From the NCBI GenBank assembly GCA_009377495.1, contig WHTZ01000056.1, positions 1 through 42,353 of the forward strand: a DNA stretch of 42,353 nucleotides, in the 5' to 3' direction. The notes under the pieces were generated by a model. That model saw only the letters and a program-made list of their open reading frames with translations, ran no database searches and was not told where the DNA came from. Source of the DNA: Luteitalea sp. GTDB taxonomy: Bacteria; Acidobacteriota; Vicinamibacteria; Vicinamibacterales; Vicinamibacteraceae. The translations under genes and the position numbers were made by a program. Of the stretch, positions 22,920 through 30,315 are shown piece after piece (within the stretch, counting starts at the first letter, position 1; each line of letters opens with the position of its first letter).

Positions 22920-23420
22920 ATGCGCGCTTTCGTGCTCGGCTTGGCAGTCGTGCTTGCGGTGGTTCCGAGCACCGCGCTCTTGGCGCAGGAGACGTCGGAT
23001 CCGTCGTCGTCTGGCTCGAACGGGACACCTGAGCCTCGGGAAGCTCGTAACGATCCCCAGCCTTCCTCGTTCGACGTTGATGGCCTTGGTGTATCGGTCG
23101 AACGCATCAAGCGCGAGGTGCGGCAAGCCCCAACCGTCGCCGAGACCTTCGACGGTCAGCGCCTCCGGACGTACATTCGGGTCTACGGCGTCGCGCCGCC
23201 AATTCGGCTCTTCAGCGAGGGCGAGCGTCCCACGACACCGGCACCTTACGGGGGCATGACGCACAACGAGTTCCTCAATCTCGTCACACCGCAGCAGTTC
23301 CGCCGACCGGCGGCGAACCTCTCGAATGTTGCCTTTGCCATTACCGATTGGGCCAAGAAGAAGGCAAGAGAGAGGAAGGAGAGGGAGGAGCGGGAGCGTC
23401 GGGAACGGGAGCAGTGGTGA
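22920..23420 (+). CDS. Secreted hypothetical protein with charged helical tail
   Basis: A 166-residue protein with a clear signal peptide (MRAFVLGLAVVLAVVPSTAL, cleavage near AQE). The middle part is Pro/Ser-rich and contains VDGLGVSVERIKREVRQAP and GMTHNEFLNLVTPQQFR. It ends in a Lys/Glu/Arg single-helix tail (KKARERKEREERERRERE). I do not recognise the family. The signal peptide and codon use make it a real gene. Confidence 0.72.
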   Translation: MRAFVLGLAVVLAVVPSTALLAQETSDPSSSGSNGTPEPREARNDPQPSSFDVDGLGVSVERIKREVRQAPTVAETFDGQRLRTYIRVYGVAPPIRLFSEGERPTTPAPYGGMTHNEFLNLVTPQQFRRPAANLSNVAFAITDWAKKKARERKEREERERREREQW

Positions 23421-23426
23421 GGTCGG

Positions 23427-23460
23427 GGAAAAATCGGGACAGCCCAGGACAGCCCGTTTC
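23427..23460. repeat. GGGACAGCCC-type dispersed repeat
   Basis: AAAAATCGGGACAGCCC, AGGACAGCCC and GTTTCTCGC follow one another just after the stop of the secreted hypothetical. The order and spacing match the repeat at 5,261-5,300, so the two belong to one family. Confidence 0.6.
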
Positions 23461-23484
23461 TCGCGATTAGAACCCTTGAGGCAT

Positions 23485-23514
23485 CGAAAACTTGACTCCT
23501 TGAGTCAAGTTTCG
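23485..23514. terminator. Bidirectional hairpin between convergent genes
   Basis: AAACTTGACTC (23,488-23,498) pairs perfectly with GAGTCAAGTTT (23,502-23,512) around a three-base loop. The stem can extend to CG/CG with one bulged A. It lies between the ends of the secreted hypothetical (+) and the Omp85-type gene (-) and has T/A-rich stem ends, so it probably terminates both. Confidence 0.65.
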
Positions 23515-23559
23515 GTGCGTCAAGTGAGCGTCGGGGAGCGCGGCCCTGGCCGCGGTCCG

Positions 23560-24837
23560 CTAGAACGACGGGCCGAACCCGACGTGGACGCGCGCGCCTT
23601 CGCGGCCCGTTGCGACGTCCAGACGAAGAGCAGCCGCGCCCCGAATGCGATAACGGACACCCAGACCAACCGACGTGTGGAAGCGGTCGGCCTCGAAGCT
23701 CGTCAAAGTGGGTGACACTTGCCCGGCATCCACGAAGCCGATGAGCTGAAGCTTGCGATGCACGTCCCAGCGGTGCTCGACGGAAAAGGCCAGTGCATGC
23801 CGATCCATGTAACGCGAGACTTCGTACCCCCGTAACGAGCTCCCACCCAGCCGCGGCAGCATGAAGAACGGGATCTCCGCGTCGGCGCCACCGACGGTTG
23901 ACATCACCTGCCCCCGCAGCGCGAGCACGTGCTTGGCGGTTCCGGGAACGGCCAGGAACTGCCGCACATCCACCTCGAAGCGGCCGAAGCTAGGGCTCGT
24001 GCCGCGAATTCCATCGTAATGGGTCAGCGAAGCGGCATACCATCCACCGGGCCGCGGCGCATGGGGAACGTCCCGGAGGTCGACCACGGCTGCCACGCCG
24101 GCTTGCACGAACTCCGTCTCGTATTCCATCCCAGGAGCGACACGCTCCGGGAAGCGTTCCTCGATTGATGGCACGCCCGGCTGCCGGCCTCTGTCAATGT
24201 CGTGACCCAAAAATCCGGCGGTAGCCTCGATCTGGAGCCAACGTCGTGGCGCCAGGGTCGTGACCAGGCTCACGTCGGTCGTCTCGCGCGAGTAGCTCGA
24301 ATGCATCGATGCCGCCGACCCTTGGCCGACGCCGAAGAAATCCTCTTGGGGAAGCTGGGTATACCGGATGCGACCGCCCAGGGTCAGACCGGCCACGCCC
24401 AGTTTCTGCGAGGTTACGCCCAGCTCGCTCTGCAAGTAGCCCTTGACGGAAAAGAGCGTCTCGGCCCGCACGCGTGCCCGACGCCCGAAAATTGGCTGGG
24501 TGTACGCCTGACCCAATGCGAGCCCACCACCGCTCACTATCCTATCTGCCCGCGTTGTCCAGCCGTCACCGGTGCCATTGATGCGCGATAGGAAGGGGTC
24601 CAACCAGGAGCTTTCCCGCTTCGCCGGCGTTCGCGCTGGCGTGCCCGGTTCGCCGTTCCGTGCCGATTGGTGGTCATCGACGCCGTCGACCTGACCGGCC
24701 GAAGACGATTCGCCTGATCCACCAGCGCTTGCTGCTGCGTGGTTAGGAGAGATCGACTGGGCGGCGGCAAACTGGGAACACACACCAAGAGAAGTGAGCA
24801 CGACGCACGCGCACCGCGCAGATGTGCAGAAGTTCAT
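23560..24837 (-). CDS. Omp85/BamA-type surface antigen beta-barrel protein
   Basis: A 425-residue outer-membrane protein. The start at 24,837 (MNFCTSARCACVVLTSLGVC) gives a signal peptide. The open frame continues further upstream only as a shadow of the next gene. A Ser/Gly-rich linker (~30-80) precedes the bacterial surface antigen barrel: GGLALGQAYTQPIFGRRARV, DVSLVTTLAPRRWLQIEATAGF, LPRLGGSSLRGYEVSRYMDRHAL (LRGY is the Omp85 signature) and the last strand ARVHVGFGPSF. There are no POTRA repeats, so it resembles short Omp85 proteins rather than BamA itself. Its partner or substrate is unknown. Confidence 0.85.
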   Translation of the reverse strand: MNFCTSARCACVVLTSLGVCSQFAAAQSISPNHAAASAGGSGESSSAGQVDGVDDHQSARNGEPGTPARTPAKRESSWLDPFLSRINGTGDGWTTRADRIVSGGGLALGQAYTQPIFGRRARVRAETLFSVKGYLQSELGVTSQKLGVAGLTLGGRIRYTQLPQEDFFGVGQGSAASMHSSYSRETTDVSLVTTLAPRRWLQIEATAGFLGHDIDRGRQPGVPSIEERFPERVAPGMEYETEFVQAGVAAVVDLRDVPHAPRPGGWYAASLTHYDGIRGTSPSFGRFEVDVRQFLAVPGTAKHVLALRGQVMSTVGGADAEIPFFMLPRLGGSSLRGYEVSRYMDRHALAFSVEHRWDVHRKLQLIGFVDAGQVSPTLTSFEADRFHTSVGLGVRYRIRGAAALRLDVATGREGARVHVGFGPSF

Positions 24838-24904
24838 TCTCGTCAATACGACCAATCCGCGAGCAGGTCTCCATAAGATAGGCGAATACCCCGAAACTTG
24901 CAAG

Positions 24905-26257
24905 CTAAGCCTGAGCGGGTGCCTCGGCCTCACCCGCGCCGTCGCGCGCGCGGGGAGCGGGAACGTGCTCATCCATTTTTCCAATCTCACCCGCCCGCGC
25001 CAGTGCAGAACGGAAGAGGATCGGTCCGACCATTTCGTGCAGCGCGATGAGCGCCACGGTGAGCGTGGCCAACTGCTCGCCCCAACCGGGGAACTCCGAC
25101 GCGACGAGAATCGCGAGACCGAGCGTGACACCGGCCTGTGATACGAGGCCCATCCACACCATCCGTGCCTGTGGCGAGTCGAGGCCGGCCGCACGACAGC
25201 CGAGGTGGGTGCCCAGGCGGATGAACGCGAGCCGCAGCGCCGAGACACCAATCGCGAGAAGGCCGATCTCGGCCAGCGCCGCGAGATGGAGGTTTGCACC
25301 TGCGGCGGCGAAGAAGATGACGAGCACCGGGAGCGCGCCCCGCTCGACGGCGTCCCGCAGCGCGTCCCCCTGTGGCGGCGCGATGTTCTCGACCACGAGG
25401 CCAGCCGCGAGCGCGGCGAGCAGTGGCTCGAAATGGAGCGCCGAACCGAGCTGGCTGAGCAGAGCGCACACCCCGAGCAGCACCACCGTGACCTCGCGTC
25501 CCACGCCACGCAGATACAACGCAAAGATGGATCCCACGAGCGCGCCAAATGCCAGCGAGCCAAAGATCTCCCACGCGAGCCCCGAGACGATTCCAGCACC
25601 GGCCAAGGGGGCTTCGCCAAGTGACCACCTGACCGCCTCTGACGAAAGCGTGAAGAGCACGATGAGCATCAGGTCACCGAGAATGACCACCGCCAGCACG
25701 AGCTCCGCAAGCGGCCCACGCGCCCGACTCTCGGCAATCACCGCGATGGTCACGGTCGGCGAGAAGGTCACGGTCACCGTGCTCAGGAGCGCCGAGAGCG
25801 CCAGCCGCTGGAGCGCGTCCGCTTCGGGGACGAGCGGGAGCCATGGCCACGCCGCCCAGTACACCGCCCAGAGGCCAATCCACATGAGGAGGATGATGAC
25901 GGCGCCCATCTCGAGCATCGCCCGGAGTCGTGGTCGCAGCCGCTGGAGGTTGAACTCGGTGCCGGCGACGAATGCGATGAGGGCAATCGCGACGCCGTTG
26001 ACAAACTGCAGCTCACGCGCCATGGCGCTGTTGATAATCTCGCCGAGGTATGGGCCGCAGAGCATGCCGAACAGCAAATAGCCCGTGATGCGCGGAAGCC
26101 GCAGGCGCCCGAAGATCTCACCCGCGAGCGCCGCCGCGATGAGCGTGAAGCCCAGCGCAAGGCCCGTCCCGCGCGCCGCGAATCCAGGCGGCGGCACTCG
26201 GCTCGTGATCAGATAGGTGACCCCCACCACGAGCAGCAGCGCGAGCAACCGGTTCAT
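24905..26257 (-). CDS. Cation:proton antiporter (CPA2/KefB-like)
   Basis: A 450-residue integral membrane protein with about 12 transmembrane helices, of the monovalent cation:proton antiporter-2 group. Characteristic stretches are LPRITGYLLFGMLCGPYLGE (usual form P-x-x-G-Y-L-x-x-G-x-x-x-G-P), FVAGTEFNL and the unwound-helix region FSPTVTIAVIAESRARGPLAELVL followed by GDLMLI. The C-terminus is a short cytoplasmic tail rich in Ala/Glu without a TrkA domain. Its start overlaps the stop of the next upstream gene (ATGA), which encodes a related protein, so both may act together. Confidence 0.88.
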   Translation of the reverse strand: MNRLLALLLVVGVTYLITSRVPPPGFAARGTGLALGFTLIAAALAGEIFGRLRLPRITGYLLFGMLCGPYLGEIINSAMARELQFVNGVAIALIAFVAGTEFNLQRLRPRLRAMLEMGAVIILLMWIGLWAVYWAAWPWLPLVPEADALQRLALSALLSTVTVTFSPTVTIAVIAESRARGPLAELVLAVVILGDLMLIVLFTLSSEAVRWSLGEAPLAGAGIVSGLAWEIFGSLAFGALVGSIFALYLRGVGREVTVVLLGVCALLSQLGSALHFEPLLAALAAGLVVENIAPPQGDALRDAVERGALPVLVIFFAAAGANLHLAALAEIGLLAIGVSALRLAFIRLGTHLGCRAAGLDSPQARMVWMGLVSQAGVTLGLAILVASEFPGWGEQLATLTVALIALHEMVGPILFRSALARAGEIGKMDEHVPAPRARDGAGEAEAPAQA

Positions 26258-27480
26258 GCGGGTGTCGCCTCCGTGCGCGTCGCCTCAGTGGGCGCGTCAC
26301 CTTTGGTTGGGACCAGCAGCATCGCGAGTGCCTCGCCGGCAAGCGTCGCCGCGACTGTCGCCGTGAGGATGTCCGTCCCGCCCCGGGCTCCCGCCCACTG
26401 GTCCACGTTCAGGGCGAAGGCAATCCCCAGCAAGCCGGGTGCGACCAGATACGTGCCGAGATCACCGGGTGTGACCTCTTCGAGCAACCGCGCAGCCACC
26501 CAGCCGCCCGCGAGCTTACCAGCGAGCCGGAAGAGCACGAGCGGTGCGAAGAGCCACACGGCCGCAACCGTCGGTCGGCAGCTTGCGCCGGCAACGAGGA
26601 GCAGCAGCACGATGAGCGGATGCTGGAACTTGCGTAGGCTTTCGCGAACCATCTGCTCGGCGCGGCCTGGTGTCCACGTCCAGAACAGCCCGGCTGTCAT
26701 CCCTGAGAGCAGTGGCGATGCCGACAGATACGCCGCGCTGCCACCGAGCAACACCAGCGTGCCGATGATGAACACACCGCGCTCGGCGTCGCTGTGGGCA
26801 CGCTCGAAGAGCAGCCAACCGGCGACCGCGATCGTCAAGCCCACGAGGCAGGTGCGCCCCGTCCAGACCAAGGCGTCGCTCACGCGCGGCGCGTCCGTCG
26901 AAGCGACCAGCGCAACCACGGCGCCACCAACCAGGATGGGCAGCGCATCATCGAGGTCGGCAATGCGCGTAGCCGTGCGATGCCGCACGTCAGACGAGGC
27001 TTCCACTAGTCCAGCAGACGAGGCCGCCGCGCAGATGCCAAGCGTGAGCGCGACGAGCGGCACGGGTAACGTGAGGGGCATCCCCCACTTCGTGAGCAGA
27101 TACCACACCGCCCCAGTCACGAACGCAATGGTGAGTGACGACTCGACGCACCCAGCCCCGAGCAGGGCTCGGTCGCGTGCGGACTGCAGCTTAAGCGCCA
27201 TGCCGACGAAGACACCGAGCGCCGCAAGGCCGACCGACACCACGGCGTCGAGGTGAACCAGGACATCGGGCGACAGCAGACCCAAGAACGCCGGCCCCAT
27301 CAAGACGCCTAGCGGTACGAAAATGACTGCTGGCGCGATGGCTGGTGCCAGGCCGAGCGCGGCGCGCCGGCGCAACAATCGGGGCACCAGCGCGCGAAGG
27401 GGCAACCGACGGTCGGAGACCCCGACGTCGATTGGGTCAGGGCCGCCGATTTCGCGCGATTTCTCAAAGGGGCGGGGCAT
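26254..27480 (-). CDS. Antiporter-like polytopic membrane protein
   Basis: A 408-residue protein with about 11-12 hydrophobic segments. It shares the Na+/H+ exchanger-like layout (PLGVLMGPAFLGLLSPDVLVHLDAVVSVGLAALGVFVGMAL) but lacks the strict antiporter signature of its partner. The region TATRIADLDDALPILVGG, with adjacent acidic residues in a helix break, could be the ion site. It overlaps the downstream antiporter gene by four bases. It is probably the first gene of a two-gene operon. A heteromeric exchanger is possible but unproven. Confidence 0.78.
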   Translation of the reverse strand: MPRPFEKSREIGGPDPIDVGVSDRRLPLRALVPRLLRRRAALGLAPAIAPAVIFVPLGVLMGPAFLGLLSPDVLVHLDAVVSVGLAALGVFVGMALKLQSARDRALLGAGCVESSLTIAFVTGAVWYLLTKWGMPLTLPVPLVALTLGICAAASSAGLVEASSDVRHRTATRIADLDDALPILVGGAVVALVASTDAPRVSDALVWTGRTCLVGLTIAVAGWLLFERAHSDAERGVFIIGTLVLLGGSAAYLSASPLLSGMTAGLFWTWTPGRAEQMVRESLRKFQHPLIVLLLLVAGASCRPTVAAVWLFAPLVLFRLAGKLAGGWVAARLLEEVTPGDLGTYLVAPGLLGIAFALNVDQWAGARGGTDILTATVAATLAGEALAMLLVPTKGDAPTEATRTEATPA

Positions 27481-27530
27481 CGTGGTTCAAAGTCCCTTCA
27501 TGGTGGGGTGGCTTTAGGGCCGCCAGGATC

Positions 27531-27637
27531 GGCGCGGCTAACCGCCTCCGCCAAGGCTACGGCGGTCCACCTTCGCCAAGGCTACGGCGGACTTGTCCGC
27601 CATAGCGCGAAGCGCGAAGGCGGAAGCCGCGCCCTAC
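27531..27637. repeat. MITE-like element, copy B
   Basis: This element differs from copy A (9,655-9,759) at only a few positions: GGCGCGGCTAACCGCC start, two CGCCAAGGCTACGGCGG units, GGCGGAAGCCGCGCC end. A remnant GGCTTTAGGGCCGCC of the 15-bp repeat family lies at 27,510-27,524. Its right end, read on the reverse strand, is GTAGGGCGCGGC, whose TAG is the stop codon of the PDZ gene (27,634-27,636). The remainder of 27,481-27,530 shows no gene. Confidence 0.82.
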
Positions 27638-28968
27638 TTGGTGAGGGCCAGCACGATGTGCCTTCCTCGGCGCTCCACGCCGACGACGAGCACGCTGCCC
27701 GACGTGGCGTCGCGGTACAGGCGCTGGATGGTGCTCGGCGCCGGAGCAGATGCGTCGCCGAGGTGGATGATGAGATCGCCGGGCGCGAGCCCTGCGTAAG
27801 CCGCCGCGCTACGCGGGAAGACGCGCATGACCTCGGAACCGAGCCCGTCGGCCTGGCGCAGCACGAGGCCGAGGCCGCCTGGCGCGTCGAACGACGGTCC
27901 GCCATCGTGCTCGCCGACCACGGCCTCCACATCCAGCTTCTGCCCGTCCCGCATGAGCGAGAGCTTGACCAGCGTGCCGGGCGGCATGCGCGCGACCCGG
28001 TCGCCAAATCCCTCGACGGAATAGACCATTTCGCCGTTGATGCCCCAAACCACGTCGCCGACCCGGACGTTCTTGCCCGTCGGGCCAGTGGGATCGGCAA
28101 ACGCGACGATCACGCCGAACTGTGCGCCAGTGGCCATGGCCAGCGCCGGCGTGAGCGCCTGCGTCGTCAGGCCGAGGTCGCCGGTTGTGAGCGGAGCTCC
28201 GCGCGCGAGCCGATCCGAGACCCGCATGAGTGTCTCGGCGGGAACGATGGCAGGCCCGCCCTCCGCGTCCGCAATGACGCCGGCGAGCCGCCCGTCGAGC
28301 GCGAACACGAACGAGCCAACCGGCGCGGCGCCTGCCCCGCCAAGCGCGAGCAGCGCAGCATCCCAGCGCAGGTCAAGTATGGCATCCGTCCGTCCCAAAA
28401 AAAGCGGCCGCAATGTTGGGCCTCCACGCGTGCCCTCGGCTGTCGCCACGTAACGTGGTGTGCTCAGCGGCGTACTGCTGTCCCACACGGAAGTGACGAC
28501 GGCAGGCTCCGTGGGCACGTCGAGGAGCGCCAAGCCGCGCACCGGATCGGTGGTCACGATGGTTGGCACCTCGCGCGAGCCGATCATGCGCTGGATGCGT
28601 GCGCCAGGCGGCAGGATGGCAATCGCGCGATCATCACGGACGCGCAAAGCCGGCACGAAGCGCGGGCTATCGACTGGTGTGGACTGGACGAGCGGCTCGA
28701 AGGTATCTCGCGTTCCAGCCGCATCGACACGTACGATGAGCAGGGACGGCAGGACGCGCGCTTCGAGGCGCTCGATACTGGCCGCCAACTCCTCGTAGGG
28801 GGCAGTCGCGGCGAGCCGCGCGAGCGGCTGTGTGGTGGCGGTGCCCGCGGCCTCCTGCGCTGGATACCGGAAGCGCGCCAGCAGGAACAGCGCGGCGATC
28901 GACACGACGAGCGTGGCGGCGAGCAACCGCGTTTCCCGCCTCACGCGCCCAAGCGACAGCCGCGACAT
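27634..28968 (-). CDS. Membrane-anchored, degenerate trypsin-like protein with two PDZ domains
   Basis: A 444-residue protein with an N-terminal transmembrane segment (~15-32, LLAATLVVSIAALFLLARF), a trypsin-like fold (~75-250) and two PDZ domains: ~260-345 (FGVIVAFADPTGPTGKNVRVGDVVWGING) and ~360-440 (MRVFPRSAAAYAGLAPGDLIIHLGD). The DegP layout is retained, but the catalytic G-N-S-G-G is replaced by GAAPVGSFVFALDGRLAGV, so it is probably not a protease. Start at 28,968 is chosen because the 12 residues before it are basic filler. It is divergent from a similar gene at 29,023. It may act as an envelope scaffold. Confidence 0.8.
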   Translation of the reverse strand: MSRLSLGRVRRETRLLAATLVVSIAALFLLARFRYPAQEAAGTATTQPLARLAATAPYEELAASIERLEARVLPSLLIVRVDAAGTRDTFEPLVQSTPVDSPRFVPALRVRDDRAIAILPPGARIQRMIGSREVPTIVTTDPVRGLALLDVPTEPAVVTSVWDSSTPLSTPRYVATAEGTRGGPTLRPLFLGRTDAILDLRWDAALLALGGAGAAPVGSFVFALDGRLAGVIADAEGGPAIVPAETLMRVSDRLARGAPLTTGDLGLTTQALTPALAMATGAQFGVIVAFADPTGPTGKNVRVGDVVWGINGEMVYSVEGFGDRVARMPPGTLVKLSLMRDGQKLDVEAVVGEHDGGPSFDAPGGLGLVLRQADGLGSEVMRVFPRSAAAYAGLAPGDLIIHLGDASAPAPSTIQRLYRDATSGSVLVVGVERRGRHIVLALTK

Positions 28969-29022
28969 CGCCCGAGCATACCGAGCGGCCCGCGCACGGC
29001 GCAACCGCGATACTCTATTGGC

Positions 29023-30315
29023 GTGTCGCGTCGTACGCGCCTGCTCCTCGGCTTGTTAGCGCTTGCCGTCTTGATACTCATTGTCGTCGATGTCCTGCGC
29101 CAGAGTCGCAGCACGCAAGGCCTGCTCCCGACCCTACCCGCCGAGTCGTTCACCTTCGAAGCTCCAGAGACACGTCGCGGCCTCGACAAAACGCCGCTCG
29201 TCTACCAGGCGGAGTTCGTCGCGCACCTCACTGACGGCCTCCGGCCCGCGCTCGTGCTGGCGACGCCGGCCGCCGGGGCGCCCACCGGGGGCGTGGTCCT
29301 GGGAGATGATCGCGGTGTCCTCGTGGCCGCCACGAGCGGGAGCGAGCGCTGGACGGTGCAGACACTCGGTGGCAGGGTGGCACGCGCGACCGTTCGAGGA
29401 CACGACCTCGTTCACGGGGTGGTGCTCCTCGAGCCGGATGAGCCGTTCGACGTCCCGGGGGTGCCGCTCGTCGAGCCAGATACCGGCGAGCTGGGCCCGT
29501 TTCTCGCGATTCAGCCGAGTGAGAGCACGGCTTCCACGCGGATCATCAGTGCACCCGGCACCGCGTCGCAGCTCGAGTCGCGGCTTCAGCAGGACCGCGT
29601 GCCGGCCGGTTCGACGATCGTCGACCTGGACGGCACGCTCGTCGCCTTCATCGCATCTGGCGTCGACGACGCGCAGCCCCTCGGTGTCGGACTGCTCCGT
29701 GAGATTCTCGACGCGCTGGCGGAGGGCGGCTCGCATCGCCATCCGTGGATTGGTGCCGATCTTCAAACCATCGACGACACGCTGCGGCCTCTGTTTGCCG
29801 ACGGCCGGATGGTGGTCGTCCATGTGGATCCAGGCTCGCCAGCGGCCGAGGCGGGCGCCCGCGCGGGTGACGTGCTGCAAGGGGTTAGAATCGGCGATGT
29901 GACGTTGAACCGCGCCGAGGCGGTCACCAACGCGCTGCCAGCCGCAAGCACCCTCACACTGCTTCGTGCTCCGCCAGACGAGAATGCCATGGACGTTGAG
30001 GTGGCGGACATCCAGGTGCCATGGCCCTTCTTGAACGATGACGCGGGTGTTGGCGTCGCGCCAGCGCGTGGCGTGGCCGTGCGCGTGCTGCCGGGTAGCA
30101 AGGCTGCGACCGCAGGACTGCAAACGGGCGACATCGTCGAGGTCATCGATAAGCAGCCGGTCACGAGCGCGGCAGGGCTCGCCGGCACGCTCGCCGGGCG
30201 CGGACGGCACTTGTTGACCGTACGCCGCGGGGACACGCGTCGCTTCATCATGGTCTCGGGCCCCGCCCGGGTGAATGGGAGCGGGGGCGCGAACGGCTTG
30301 GAGGGGATGCCGTGA
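29023..30315 (+). CDS. Membrane-anchored, degenerate trypsin-like protein with two PDZ domains (divergent partner)
   Basis: A 430-residue protein starting at GTG 29,023 (the open frame extends far upstream but that part is antisense to the neighbouring gene). A transmembrane segment at ~6-22 (LLLGLLALAVLILIVVDVL) leads to a trypsin-like fold without Ser (RVPAGSTIVDLDGTLVAFI in place of GNSGGP). PDZ 1 (~245-300) has the typical SPAAEAGARAGDVLQG and PDZ 2 (~341-395) SKAATAGLQTGDIVEVIDK. It shares the whole plan with the divergent gene 54 bases away. The stop overlaps the ClC start (GTGA), so the two are co-expressed. Confidence 0.8.
   Translation: MSRRTRLLLGLLALAVLILIVVDVLRQSRSTQGLLPTLPAESFTFEAPETRRGLDKTPLVYQAEFVAHLTDGLRPALVLATPAAGAPTGGVVLGDDRGVLVAATSGSERWTVQTLGGRVARATVRGHDLVHGVVLLEPDEPFDVPGVPLVEPDTGELGPFLAIQPSESTASTRIISAPGTASQLESRLQQDRVPAGSTIVDLDGTLVAFIASGVDDAQPLGVGLLREILDALAEGGSHRHPWIGADLQTIDDTLRPLFADGRMVVVHVDPGSPAAEAGARAGDVLQGVRIGDVTLNRAEAVTNALPAASTLTLLRAPPDENAMDVEVADIQVPWPFLNDDAGVGVAPARGVAVRVLPGSKAATAGLQTGDIVEVIDKQPVTSAAGLAGTLAGRGRHLLTVRRGDTRRFIMVSGPARVNGSGGANGLEGMP

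Noticed and set aside
24838..25620. Upstream extension of the Omp85-type gene
   Set aside because: The first ~260 residues of the long open frame are a shadow of the antiporter gene; the signal peptide begins at 24,837.
27508..29022. Upstream extension of the forward PDZ gene, including LRQGYGG-like residues
   Set aside because: That part reads through the MITE-like repeat and antisense to the reverse PDZ gene; the real start with a transmembrane segment is GTG 29,023.
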